In this document: positions 41,692 through 50,529 of the stretch, in pieces
How positions within the stretch are numbered: the first letter of the stretch is position 1
Layout of the letters: every line of letters starts with the position of its first letter
Source of the DNA: CAZYSK01 sp964649415
GTDB taxonomy: Bacteria > Chloroflexota > Anaerolineae > B4-G1
Assembly (NCBI GenBank): GCA_964649415.1
Contig: CAZYSK010000012.1
Location: 1 to 64,000 of the forward strand
Length of the DNA stretch: 64,000 nt
Direction of reading: 5' to 3'
Made by a program: the position numbers and the translations under genes
Notes under the pieces: generated by a model
What the model saw: the letters and a program-made list of their open reading frames with translations, nothing else
The model's database searches: none
Told to the model about the DNA's origin: nothing

Positions 41692-44682
41692 TCAGCGTTG
41701 ACTTATAGCGATGACTATTGGCAGGAACCATCGATGCCAGGTCGCGGCCTCGAGATCACTCGCGGTCAGTGTGTCGTCTGAGAGGGTGATAGGCAACGCT
41801 GTGGTGACGGCCACGCACTTGTCGTGCTGCCTGATTCTATGATTGGGCGGATTCCCAGTTTGGAAGTCCAGTTGGTACCATTCACCATCTGTGTCCTGGC
41901 AAGATATCTCATCAGAACCAACCTCGATGAACATTGCATCCACCGATGCGCTTGGGCCCTCGTTGGTCGTCACCGATGCGCTTCTGGTCTGATTGTCTCG
42001 GCCGTTGTAGTAGATGGATCCGGCACCCCCGGTACTGGTTGGCTCCAACCTGCCGCTGGGGTTGAACTCCGTGCCAACCTTGATCTGCAGCGTGCGACTT
42101 TCGCTTGCCTGGAGCGTGCCCACGGACCACGTCAAGGTCTCCTGGACCATGCCGTTGTTGGGATCGTTGGGCGTTGCAGGATTGTTGCCCTTCTTAGCCG
42201 TGACCGTGACGTTGGCCTCGTCATCCGTCCAGAACGGCTGCGCCTGGTTACTGAAGGTGTCTTCGACCTCGACCCCCGTCAGTTCCGTGTCGCCGCAGTT
42301 TTCCACCGTGATCTCTACCAGGAAGTAGAAGAGGTTCTCTGTGTTGGCGGTGCCGGGCGGATCGATATCGCGCATCACGGCGACCGGAATGATCTTGTCT
42401 TCCAAGGGGAGGTCGTCCGACGTACGGTACGGCCCGTCGATCGTCTTGACCAGCTCGATGCAGTCCGGCCTCGGCGTCGTCTCTGGCACGGTGATGGTCA
42501 CGGTCGCATCGGCGGTGTCCTCCTCGCTGGTGTCTTCCTCAGTGACGGTCGCCGTGTTGTCGAGGTCGTACGTGCCCGGCTCGGCACTGTCGTTGGTCAC
42601 CGTCTTGTCGATGGTGTAGGTGGCCGAGTCACAGGGATTCCAACCGCCCTCGGGGTAGTCGTCTGTGACCGATAAGCCATCGGGGATGGTCTGCACGTCG
42701 GTCACCGTGGCGCAGGCGTCTTCCTCGCTGGTGGGTGCGTCGGGTAGGTCGAAGGAAATGCGGTAGTGGAAAATGTGTTCGCCATCGGGGTGGTTGGCCA
42801 GCGTGACGTAGGCCACGTTATTGTAGGTAGCGTCCTCGACCGGGCTGAAGGGGAATTCGTATTCCCATTCTCCAAGCCCTCCGGCCGGGATCCAGCTCTC
42901 ACCAGCAACGGTCTCGCGGGTCAATTCGATCCAATCACCTGAGCCAGGGAGTTTGTATTCGATCACATCCTCTACCAGCAGGATGTGGGCTGCGTTCTCG
43001 ACGTCGTTCTGCGCGGAGATCGTCCCTTTGACGGTGTAGCTGTCGCCCGCGGCAGAACGGACGACGTCGATGGTGTAGGTTACGTCGCTGCTCTCTCCCT
43101 CGGCCAACTCCAAGGCGTCAGGTTCTACCGACTTGGTGATGCTCCAGTCGTAACTGCGGGCCCAAAGGACCTCGACCGTCTTCTCTACGTCCAAACTGGT
43201 CGGTCCTTCCCCGGTCCAGGTCTTGGTGGACGGCTCGTCGGTCAGCTCGCCTTCGGTGTAGACCTCGTCGCCGCCGTCAATCCAGGCACGGATTTGAGCG
43301 CTGCCGGGGGTGGTCGAGACGATGGTCACCGTGGCCTGGCCTGAAGCGTCGGTCTCGACCTCGACATACTGATTGTCGTTGCTTTCGAATGCACCAAAGG
43401 TTGTCGAGAAGCTGACCAGCACTCCCTCCAGCGGATCGCCATACTGATCCCGCACTGTCGCCGTAAAGTCGTGCGAGGTATCGGTCGGCAGTTGGTTTGT
43501 CGCGTCGTCCGGGTCGAGGGTCAAGGTGGTGGGCTCCAACTCGACGCCGAAGTAGTGACTAGGATCTGCGTCCTCAACGGTGATGCCGTCGTAGTCACCG
43601 GTGACCTTGGCGGTGTTGGCATATTGGCCAGCCTCGGCAGTCCCGCTTTGGGAGCAGGTGGTGTCGTCGACAGCCCCGGATGCCAGGAATCCGATGGTGC
43701 AGGTATAGTCGTCGGCCGGACTGTCCGGCGTGCCGTTGTCGTCCACGACCGTGACGTCGTTCAAGTCCAGGTCGCCGGTGTTCTCGACGCGGTAATTCCA
43801 TACCACTGTCTCACCCACCACGATCTCGGGGCCGGACGGCGTATCGGCGTCGTCGCCGTTGGTTGACTTCTCAATGTCGATGGACGGAGCGACGCCGAGG
43901 TAATTGGCGTCGTCGGTGTCCGTGTACGTCTCCTTGACGTAGGTGCCGGTGGCGGTGGCGGTGTTGGTGTGCTGGCCCTCCTGGGCCGCGAAAGGTCCGA
44001 TGGTGCACTCGAAGGACTCGCCGGGGTCCAGCTCAGCCGGCACCGTGCATTGGCTGTCGATCTGGGCGTCGAAATCGGAGTCGGCGAGCGTCACGTCGCT
44101 CAGTGTGACGCCCCTGAGGTTGGTCACTACGAACTTGAACCATACCGTCTCGCTCCCGGCCTGTACCTCGGGGCCGGTGGTTTCGTCGGCATCGTACCAG
44201 GTGTTCCCAGCATCAACGGTGACGTACTTCTCAAGATTGATGGAGACGCCCGTGTAGTTGGCGTCGTCGGTGTCTGTGTACGTCTCCTTGCCGTAGGTGC
44301 CGGTGACGGTGGCGGTGTTGGTGTGCTGGCCTGCCTCGGCAGGGAAGGGTCCGATGACACACTCAAAGGACTCTCCAAGGCCCAGACTGTAGGGTACTGC
44401 GCATCCTTTGAGCGCGTCGGTGAAGACGCTGTCGCTCAGTGTGACGTCTGTGAGGGTGGTGTTGCCCATGTTGGTCACTATGAACTTGAACCAGACGGGA
44501 CTGTCGGCCGATACCTGGGGGCCAGGTGGTAAGTCGGCATCGTCCCACGAGCCCTGGTCGTCTACAGATACCAGTTTCTCAACGTCGAGGTGGGGCCATA
44601 CAGCACTGGCCAGGTCGATGCACAAAAGGCTCGCCAGGATCGCGACAACAGTGGCCAAAGGCAACCAACGCCTAATCTTCAT
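41692..44682 (-). CDS. Large secreted DUF11 / Ig-like repeat protein
   Basis: 996 residues from ATG 44682 with GTAGGAGG. A signal peptide WLPLATVVAILASLLCIDLASA is present. Three related repeats of ~110 residues follow, each with LEKYV...W.DAD, VWFKFVVTN, L.DVTL.DS, GESFECTIGPF and GQHTNTATVTGTY (DUF11/SpaA-type surface repeats). Next are a bacterial Ig-like group 1 module (residues ~375-490, VRDQYGDPLEGVLVSFSTT), further DUF11-like modules, and a Cys-containing segment. The C-terminus is TWHRWFLPIVIAISQR. It is an extracellular, probably cell-surface structural or adhesive protein. It has its own long structured leader. No catalytic motif is seen. Confidence 0.75.
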   Translation of the reverse strand: MKIRRWLPLATVVAILASLLCIDLASAVWPHLDVEKLVSVDDQGSWDDADLPPGPQVSADSPVWFKFIVTNMGNTTLTDVTLSDSVFTDALKGCAVPYSLGLGESFECVIGPFPAEAGQHTNTATVTGTYGKETYTDTDDANYTGVSINLEKYVTVDAGNTWYDADETTGPEVQAGSETVWFKFVVTNLRGVTLSDVTLADSDFDAQIDSQCTVPAELDPGESFECTIGPFAAQEGQHTNTATATGTYVKETYTDTDDANYLGVAPSIDIEKSTNGDDADTPSGPEIVVGETVVWNYRVENTGDLDLNDVTVVDDNGTPDSPADDYTCTIGFLASGAVDDTTCSQSGTAEAGQYANTAKVTGDYDGITVEDADPSHYFGVELEPTTLTLDPDDATNQLPTDTSHDFTATVRDQYGDPLEGVLVSFSTTFGAFESNDNQYVEVETDASGQATVTIVSTTPGSAQIRAWIDGGDEVYTEGELTDEPSTKTWTGEGPTSLDVEKTVEVLWARSYDWSITKSVEPDALELAEGESSDVTYTIDVVRSAAGDSYTVKGTISAQNDVENAAHILLVEDVIEYKLPGSGDWIELTRETVAGESWIPAGGLGEWEYEFPFSPVEDATYNNVAYVTLANHPDGEHIFHYRISFDLPDAPTSEEDACATVTDVQTIPDGLSVTDDYPEGGWNPCDSATYTIDKTVTNDSAEPGTYDLDNTATVTEEDTSEEDTADATVTITVPETTPRPDCIELVKTIDGPYRTSDDLPLEDKIIPVAVMRDIDPPGTANTENLFYFLVEITVENCGDTELTGVEVEDTFSNQAQPFWTDDEANVTVTAKKGNNPATPNDPNNGMVQETLTWSVGTLQASESRTLQIKVGTEFNPSGRLEPTSTGGAGSIYYNGRDNQTRSASVTTNEGPSASVDAMFIEVGSDEISCQDTDGEWYQLDFQTGNPPNHRIRQHDKCVAVTTALPITLSDDTLTASDLEAATWHRWFLPIVIAISQR

Positions 44683-44832
44683 CTTGTGTTTCCTCCTACG
44701 TTAGTTCTCTGTCTGGATGATGAACTGATTCAATCCAGGACTGGGCTCGAACGAGCGGGCAGCGGACGTGGCAATGGATATCGTATCCTGGATGGCGCGC
44801 GGGTAGTTATGTTATGTGTTGGTAGGGAACCT

Positions 44833-44890
44833 CCTTCCGCCCGTTGCCCCGGCAACGGTGCAGGGAAGGGCCAAGGTATGCACGATTGTA
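44833..44890 (-). promoter_or_regulatory. Promoter element and structured leader of the DUF11 protein gene
   Basis: On the minus strand a consensus-like -10 TACAAT (44890-44885) precedes a ~200-nt leader. The leader contains a compound hairpin: CCTTCC/GGAAGG (44869-44864 with 44838-44833) outside, and an 8-bp CCGTTGCC/GGCAACGG (44858-44841) inside. I compared it with known riboswitch cores from memory and could not match one. The remainder of the 383-base gap holds nothing I can name. Confidence 0.35.
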
Positions 44891-45065
44891 CCAGCGGCGA
44901 GTCACGTTCCAGTCACATCGCAGCTAGAAATTTGCTAGAGCGTCAAGGCAGGGCGGCGCCTTTTCTAGCAGGTTTCCAGGACGTTGAGGGCCAGGGTTGA
45001 CCTGCTGCCTGCCGACTCTGTTGCAGGGGATGATGCGCCCAGGCTATCACTACGGCTGGGGCATG

Positions 45066-48000
45066 TCAGTCACTCGCTACGATGCCTGGCGAGGGGCTGT
45101 AGCTCACGTAGAAGTCGCAGGCGCAGTCGTCGCGGTCGGCACCTGGCGGGTAGCGCTTGAGGGATGCCTCCGATGGGAGGCACTCGCCAGGGCTCAACGG
45201 ATACGGGGCCACACCGGCCCGGGGCTCGCCGCCCCAGGCGACGCTGTCCACCGGCGCGCCGCCAGCGTCTGTGAGCACGACCTCATCGCTGCCGTTCCCC
45301 AGGGCCAGGCCGAAGCCGGCCCACGATCCGGCGGGTGCCAGATCGGGCACGGCGGCGTCGCAGTCGATCCACTCGTAGGCGGGGCTATAGCCGTGCGCGG
45401 CGGCGAAGTCCGTCGCACAGGCCGCCAGCACGGCTACCTGGCCGTGGAGGAGGCGCGCCCCGGCGGGGAACGCGTAGCGACCGTCGCCGTAGTCCCCCGG
45501 GCTCTGCGCATCCCCCACCGTCCAGCCGGAGATGTCGCTCTCCGCACCGGGGTTATAGAGCTCGATCCACTCCTTGCCGGCGTCGTCGCCGCCGGGGTTG
45601 ACGAAGACCTCGGTGACCAGGGGGTAGCTGGCCGGGGGGACGTGGTCGCGCATGGCCAGGGGCAGATGGGCGCGATAACACATCGGGGCGTGGCCGGTGG
45701 CGTAGTCGTGGTCGAAGATCGCGTGCATCCAGTCGTAAGCTTCGGCCGAGCGGATCTGAAGCGCGACCTCGCGGTTGCCTTTGCTGGAGGTCTCCGTGCC
45801 GTTGATGCTGCCCAGGTGGACCCAGCGCTCGCCGCCCAGGCTCACCAGGAACACCTTGGCGTGGATGCCCAGGCCGGTGGTGTTTGCCAGGTGGCAGGTG
45901 AGGTTGAGTCCTTCCTGGGCGGCGCTTTCGTTGAGCGCCAGGCAGGTCTCGGTGTTGCTCGAAGGGTGGTAGCCGTCCAGCAGGACGCGGACCTCGGCCC
46001 CCCGCCGGGCCGCGGCAAGGAGGGCCTCGATGCGCGGATTGCGCCCCACTGGCCCGGCGTCCGCCGCCCACGTGAGGGGCTCGTTCATCTGCATGGCGGC
46101 GACGTGATCGCCGCTGCCGGCCCGGCCCAGCAGGCCCAGGAGGCTGTCCCGGTCGCGCAGGCTGTGTTCCGGCGCGTGGATCACGCTGACGTGGGTGGCC
46201 GTCGTCACCAGGGGAGCGGTGAAGGCGGTGGTGTACGTCGTCCAGTCGGGTGGGGGGAGGGGGGTGAAGTCCTCGGGCGGGGCGTAGTCGATATCGTAGG
46301 GGGCCACGTCCAGATGGTGCAGGGGATCGCAGTCGCGGCGGAAGACGTCTGCCAAGCGAGCGACGACGGCGGGGTCGTCGGTCACGGCGACGAAGCCCCG
46401 GTGGCCCATGGTGCCGTTCTCCTTGGGGTCGGCGGGCATTGAGTTCTCCCCGAAGTTGTCGGTGCTCACCAGCGCCAGCCGGTCGTCCACGAGGATGAAC
46501 TTGGCGTGTTGGAAGCGATAGCGGGCGGCGCTCTCGCCGATCAGGAACACGGTGCTGGTCGGCGGCCTGTGGGTGCGCGTGATGACCCATTTCTCCACGT
46601 CCTCCATGCCGCTGGCCGGGCGGCTCTCGAGCAAGGCGGTCACGAGCACGCCGGCCTGGATGCGGTCTTGGATCACGGGGTAGAGGGCGGGGCTCTTGAG
46701 CGTGTAGGCCTCGATGCGCAGCGTGTGCCGGGCCGAGGCGATGGTCTGGGAGACCAGGTCCAACGCGCCTTCGGGGGCCACGGCCACGCTCACGGTGGAG
46801 GTGGCCCTGATCTCCGCCGGTAGGAAGAGCGGCTCCAAATCCCAGCCGGGGTAGCGCAGCCTGCGCCCATTGATGGGGTCGGCGGGATCCTGCGCCCAGT
46901 CGGCGGCGGTGTCCGTGTCGGGCACGGGCAGGCCGGTGCGTTGGTCCAGCTTGCGGTAGAGGACCTGCCCGCTGCCGAAACCGGCGCACGGGTAGGGCAC
47001 GGCAGGGCCGGTCCACCCGTGAGACACCGATCCCGTACCGTACGCCACGGCGTCCACCACGCTGCCATCGGCGTCCAGCAGGTAGGCGCTGTCGCCATCG
47101 TCGGCGAGGAGGCCGACGGGCCAGCTCCCGTCGAGCGTGGCGACGGGCCGGGTGATGGCCTGCGCGGCCCAGCCGGCGTCGAACCCCCACACGGGGTAGA
47201 ATCCGTCGCCGTCCTGGGCCAGCCAGACGATCTGCCCGGGGGCCACGCGCGCTCCGGGCGGGAAGCAGGCGCGGCTGGCCGAGGAGAGGGCGTCGTCCAG
47301 GCACCAGTTGGCCAGCGTGACGGTTTGCGGGCCGACGTTGACGAGCGCGGCGGCCTCGCCGCTCCCCCAGTAGTTGGTCGGAGCCAGGGCGTATATCCGG
47401 ACCGGGGGGAGGGCGCTCATCGTCCAATGGGCGACGTTGTTCGACGTGACCGTCTCGCTGGCGGTGGTCGTGGCGCTCACCAGGTTCGTGAGGGGACCGG
47501 AGGCGGTGCCGGTCACGCGGGCGGTGAGGGTGATGGTGTGGCGGGTGCCGGTGGGGACGTCGCCGATTTGCCAGACTACGTGCTGCCCGACGGCGGTGAA
47601 CGGGAAGGGGCTGGCCTGGGAGACGAAGGCCACGTCGAGGGGGAGCGTGTCGGTCAGCCACGTGGCGGTGGCGGTGGCGCGGCCAACGTTGCTGATGACA
47701 ATCCGGTAGGTGATGGACGTGCCCGGTGCAGCGGAGGCGGGGCCGGTCTTGGCGACGACGAGGTCTGCCACGTCTTCGACGGGCGGCCGGGCGCAGGCGT
47801 TGCAGGCCCTGGGTGTGCCGTTGATCGGGTCGCCGCCGGCGTCGAGGCCGTTGCGCGTGACGCCGTCGTTGGTGCGCCAGTTGGCGTCCGCGTCGGGGGC
47901 GCCGGGGTCCACGCGCTCCATCGTCGCGTAGGTGAGGTCGCCGGCGGAGGCGGTCCCGGCCGGCCAGCCGCCGCCGGCGCCGTTGGCCGTGTCAACGAGC

Positions 48001-48467
48001 GTGCCCGCGCCGTCGTGCAGCCGCACGCGCTCACCGGCGTTGTTCATCTGGCCTCCACCGTATGCCTGATCTGCGTCGACGTCGCTGACCGCCCGATTGT
48101 CCCTTTCGAGCAGGTAGTAGCCATGGGGGCCGATGTCACCGCTCAACGTGATCGTCGCCGGCGATCCATCGGCGAAGGAGATGGTCCAGCCCGCCAGTGA
48201 GGTCGTCGCGGCGGTGGTGTTGTACAGCTCGATCCACTCATCCCAACTGCTGGCCGCGGTGCCCATCCAGGCCACCTCGTTGATCACGACGTCGCCGGGG
48301 CTTGCCTCCGACAATGGCGCGGACGTTGATCGCGCGTCCGCCCGCGCCGTCTGCTCGTGGGTGCCCAGCCCGCCCATCACCGTCGCCACGAGCAGCCCAC
48401 CCAGCAAGCACGCTCCTGCCAGCCCGATGGTACGCTGCGTTGCTCTGTTCGCCGTCCACTCGCTCAT
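45066..48467 (-). CDS. Secreted lamin-tail / phospholipase D-type protein
   Basis: 1133 residues from ATG 48467. A signal helix IGLAGACLLGGLLVATVMGG is present. A first lamin-tail domain (VVINEVAWMGTAASSWDEWI, ~60-190), a DUF11-like module (~225-330) and a second lamin-tail-like region (~345-500) follow. Two phospholipase-D-type halves come next: HAKFILVD (H-x-K-x4-D, ~650) is complete, whereas the second, HAKVFLVS (~865), has Ser in place of the Asp, followed by GSINGTE. A third lamin-tail domain (LVTEVFVNPGGDDAGKEWIE, ~955-1133) ends the protein, and a HLPLAMRD motif stands just before it. The combination points to an extracellular nuclease or phosphodiesterase. Full activity is uncertain because of the Asp-to-Ser change. 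Confidence 0.75.
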   Translation of the reverse strand: MSEWTANRATQRTIGLAGACLLGGLLVATVMGGLGTHEQTARADARSTSAPLSEASPGDVVINEVAWMGTAASSWDEWIELYNTTAATTSLAGWTISFADGSPATITLSGDIGPHGYYLLERDNRAVSDVDADQAYGGGQMNNAGERVRLHDGAGTLVDTANGAGGGWPAGTASAGDLTYATMERVDPGAPDADANWRTNDGVTRNGLDAGGDPINGTPRACNACARPPVEDVADLVVAKTGPASAAPGTSITYRIVISNVGRATATATWLTDTLPLDVAFVSQASPFPFTAVGQHVVWQIGDVPTGTRHTITLTARVTGTASGPLTNLVSATTTASETVTSNNVAHWTMSALPPVRIYALAPTNYWGSGEAAALVNVGPQTVTLANWCLDDALSSASRACFPPGARVAPGQIVWLAQDGDGFYPVWGFDAGWAAQAITRPVATLDGSWPVGLLADDGDSAYLLDADGSVVDAVAYGTGSVSHGWTGPAVPYPCAGFGSGQVLYRKLDQRTGLPVPDTDTAADWAQDPADPINGRRLRYPGWDLEPLFLPAEIRATSTVSVAVAPEGALDLVSQTIASARHTLRIEAYTLKSPALYPVIQDRIQAGVLVTALLESRPASGMEDVEKWVITRTHRPPTSTVFLIGESAARYRFQHAKFILVDDRLALVSTDNFGENSMPADPKENGTMGHRGFVAVTDDPAVVARLADVFRRDCDPLHHLDVAPYDIDYAPPEDFTPLPPPDWTTYTTAFTAPLVTTATHVSVIHAPEHSLRDRDSLLGLLGRAGSGDHVAAMQMNEPLTWAADAGPVGRNPRIEALLAAARRGAEVRVLLDGYHPSSNTETCLALNESAAQEGLNLTCHLANTTGLGIHAKVFLVSLGGERWVHLGSINGTETSSKGNREVALQIRSAEAYDWMHAIFDHDYATGHAPMCYRAHLPLAMRDHVPPASYPLVTEVFVNPGGDDAGKEWIELYNPGAESDISGWTVGDAQSPGDYGDGRYAFPAGARLLHGQVAVLAACATDFAAAHGYSPAYEWIDCDAAVPDLAPAGSWAGFGLALGNGSDEVVLTDAGGAPVDSVAWGGEPRAGVAPYPLSPGECLPSEASLKRYPPGADRDDCACDFYVSYSPSPGIVASD

Positions 48468-48594
48468 TTGGCCCCTCCTGCCACACGCGATTGGAAATCG
48501 CGGCTACGAAAAACCTTGCTTCCTTGTCCCGCCTACCCACGTGAGTCAGCACCTGAGCTTCCTGCGTCCGTGCACAGGAGTGGCTTCTGGTGTA

Positions 48595-48623
48595 TTGACA
48601 GGGTATGCGGCATGATACATACT
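48595..48623 (+). promoter_or_regulatory. Promoter of the small peptidase operon
   Basis: TTGACA 48595-48600, 17-nt spacer, CATACT 48618-48623. It covers the formal ATG at 48605, so that start cannot be used; translation should begin at GTG 48641, which stands 3 bases after AGGGGGTA. Confidence 0.65.
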
Positions 48624-48640
48624 ATCTCCAGGGGGTAGAT

Positions 48641-49018
48641 GTGGCTGATCAAACCCGCACAACCAATATCGAGTTGAGGAACGTGGTTCCTCCCGGCCAG
48701 ACAGCGCGGTTGGATATTCACGTCCACGTGTCGGCAACGCTCAACATCACGCCTTTTGTTGCTCGACAGAAGGTGGGTGGCTTGGTGCTCTCCAGGGTGG
48801 GCACTGGCGTTGCCGCCGACGAGCCCTCGTTTATCGTGACCGGAGAGCGCGTCCTGTGGCGCGTCCCTCTGTTCCTGGCTCTGCCTGGCCTGGGTCGCCT
48901 GGGTGAGGTCGGCGAGATCGACGTGGATGCCCAAACGGGAGAGATACTGGCCGACCAGTCTACGCTGGAGCGAATCATCGAGAATGCCAGACGGATTGCT
49001 CCCGATTCCACACCATAA
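48641..49018 (+). CDS. Small conserved-looking protein of the C39-like operon
   Basis: 125 residues from GTG 48641. It has an N-terminal helix-free, beta-rich stretch (IELRNVVPPGQTARLDIHV, VGGLVLSRVGTGVAADEPSF), then ERVLWRVPLFLALPGLGRLG and a short segment VGEIDVDAQTGEIL preceding a helix. The EIDVDAQTGEIL piece resembles the PepSY-like motif seen in small periplasmic or cytosolic inhibitor-type proteins. Its last 35 bases overlap the start of the C39-like peptidase gene, a pattern typical of a coupled partner, possibly its regulator or antitoxin-like inhibitor (inference). Family not recognised. Confidence 0.55.
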   Translation: MADQTRTTNIELRNVVPPGQTARLDIHVHVSATLNITPFVARQKVGGLVLSRVGTGVAADEPSFIVTGERVLWRVPLFLALPGLGRLGEVGEIDVDAQTGEILADQSTLERIIENARRIAPDSTP

Positions 49019-49444
49019 GCAGAGCCGCCCCGGCGCCTGTCTACCCGCGTGTGCCCAGATGGTGTTGGGAAGCCTTGGCGGGGACTTTGCCGAGGCTCAT
49101 CTGGCCCACGTGATGGGATCGTATTGGTTTGGAACTCCGGCCAGTCATGTGTTGAGATTGTCTTCCCTTGGATACCGGGTGACATACGAGCGAGCCTCGT
49201 TCGAGCAATTGCGTGTCTATCTTTCACGGCAGGTGCCGTGCATTGTGTTCTACGCACCGGCGGTCTGCCATACTGGGATGAGGATGTTCCACACGCGCTT
49301 GTTGTAGCCGGGATTGAGAAGGCGATGGTCCATCTCCACGACCCAGCCTTGGACACCGGTCCCACGTCAGTGGATACGGCCACATTTCTCCTTGCCTGGG
49401 CTGAGTTGGACAACTACTGCGCGACGATTGAGCCAAGCCCCTGA
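48984..49444 (+). pseudogene. C39-like cysteine peptidase, frameshifted
   Basis: Starts at ATG 48984 inside the previous gene. The N-terminal part has the papain-like C39 pattern HHKQSRPGACLPACAQMVL with the nucleophile Cys, then GSYWFGTPASHVLRLSSLGY. Near 49250 (after VPCIVF) the frame shifts by one missing base. The +1 frame continues with RTGGLPYWDEDVPHALVVAG and MVHLHDPALDTGP, supplying the catalytic His and Asp, and ends with TGA 49442-49444. In the original frame the protein stops at ~108 residues. The gene is either a recent pseudogene or carries a sequencing error. C39-like peptidases cleave double-glycine leaders or act as cytosolic cysteine peptidases. Confidence 0.65.
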
Positions 49445-50450
49445 ACTGCCAGCGAACTATAGTTCCACCTCCTGTCTCCGAAATGATGTCCCGCTGCTGG
49501 AGCGATTCTTCTGCGTCGGATTCTGCGCGCCGTCGCTGCCAGACGTACAGCCCACCCAGCACGGCTAACGGCAACACCACCGCCAGCCCCAGGAACCACC
49601 ACGGGTCCAGCCTGGGGAGTGCCGAGAAGCGGTCGAGGTTGAGGAGGATCAGTGCCGCCGCCGTCCAGACGGTCAGGAAGTTGGGGACGGCGTCCCCGGA
49701 GCGGAACAGTCGCAGCCCCGCCGTCCGCCGCCGGGTGAAGGGGTAGAACAGATTGCTCCCCATGAAGCCGAGCTGATCCTCCAGGATGTGGGCGGCGAAG
49801 CTGAGGCCCACGACCAGCCCGGCCCATAGGGGTGTCTGGGTCGGGCTTGGGCGGCTGGCGGACTCGATCAGGGCGGCGATCCCGGTCGTCTCCAGCCCCA
49901 ACGCCGCGGCCAGCGTCAGGCTGTGGGACCAGCGCCGGTGCCAGTCCAGGAAGTGGACGTGCAGGCGATCTCCCTGTCGCTCGAACCTGAACGAGGGGCC
50001 GCTGAAGATGTCGATCTTGATCTCCTCGTCGTAGGTGTGTACGAGGGGCGCGCCGATGTTGGCCCGGGCCTCGGTCGCTCTCGGCGGCTCGGAACCGGGG
50101 AGGGGGACCTGGCCGGTGTTCACGAGCGGGCCGATGCGAACTGTCACCTCACCGTATCCTTGTGGGGACGGGGATCCTTCTGTACCTTGGCCAGAAACCA
50201 GGTTTTGCGGAAAAAACTTGGGTTCGACATCGTATCCTTGTTGGGGTGGGGACTCCCCTCCGCGCTGGCCAGAAACCAGGTTTTGCGGAAAAAACCTGGT
50301 TTCGACATCGTATCCTTGTTGGGGCGGGGTCTCTCTGTTCCACTGCCCCGGGTCGAAGCGCACGGTGTACTGTCGCCACAGATCGGGCCCCAGCCGGATG
50401 GTGTGCAACATGACGTTCTGCGACGTCCCGCTCTCGTAGGCCCGCCGCAT
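49224..50450 (-). CDS. DUF457/YdjM-type membrane metal-dependent hydrolase, 5'-truncated
   Basis: Up to 408 residues from ATG 50450, but the frame is open upstream (GDDPETDPGPEPDARQI...) until it meets the IS3 remnant near 50530, so the original N-terminus is probably lost. The YdjM/DUF457 pattern is visible: HRRWSHSLTLAAALGL (H-x3-S-H-S), then AAHILEDQLGFMGSNLFYPF and four or five membrane helices up to LGLAVVLPLAVLGGLYVWQ. The N-terminal part contains 26-residue repeats encoded by the 78-bp palindromic repeats. The last ~75 residues run antisense through the convergent peptidase gene, implying loss of the original stop. Relatives are inner-membrane proteins of poorly known hydrolytic function. 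Confidence 0.6.
   Translation of the reverse strand: MRRAYESGTSQNVMLHTIRLGPDLWRQYTVRFDPGQWNRETPPQQGYDVETRFFPQNLVSGQRGGESPPQQGYDVEPKFFPQNLVSGQGTEGSPSPQGYGEVTVRIGPLVNTGQVPLPGSEPPRATEARANIGAPLVHTYDEEIKIDIFSGPSFRFERQGDRLHVHFLDWHRRWSHSLTLAAALGLETTGIAALIESASRPSPTQTPLWAGLVVGLSFAAHILEDQLGFMGSNLFYPFTRRRTAGLRLFRSGDAVPNFLTVWTAAALILLNLDRFSALPRLDPWWFLGLAVVLPLAVLGGLYVWQRRRAESDAEESLQQRDIISETGGGTIVRWQFRGLAQSSRSSCPTQPRQGEMWPYPLTWDRCPRLGRGDGPSPSQSRLQQARVEHPHPSMADRRCVEHNARHLP
50189..50344 (-). repeat. Two in-frame 78-bp palindromic repeats
   Basis: Units 50189-50266 and 50267-50344 are nearly identical, and a partial third unit lies at ~50154-50188. Each contains a palindrome with arms GAAACCAGGTTTT and AAAACCTGGTTTC (intact in unit 2, slightly decayed in unit 1). 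As 78 is a multiple of 3, the gene stays in frame and encodes 26-residue repeats (GYDVETRFFPQNLVSGQ). Confidence 0.85.
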
Positions 50451-50529
50451 CGCCTCCGCGACCTGCTGGGCGATCTGGCGCGCGTCCGGCTCCGGTCCGG
50501 GGTCAGTCTCGGGGTCGTCGCCGTTTTCG

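Noticed and set aside
44683..45065. A c-di-GMP, SAM or cobalamin riboswitch in the DUF11 gene leader
   Set aside because: I could not find the conserved core sequences of these classes; only generic stems are visible.
45553..47661. 702-codon minus-strand frame within the lamin-tail/PLD gene
   Set aside because: A frame-shifted shadow, Arg/Pro/His-rich, while the 45066 frame contains all domain motifs.
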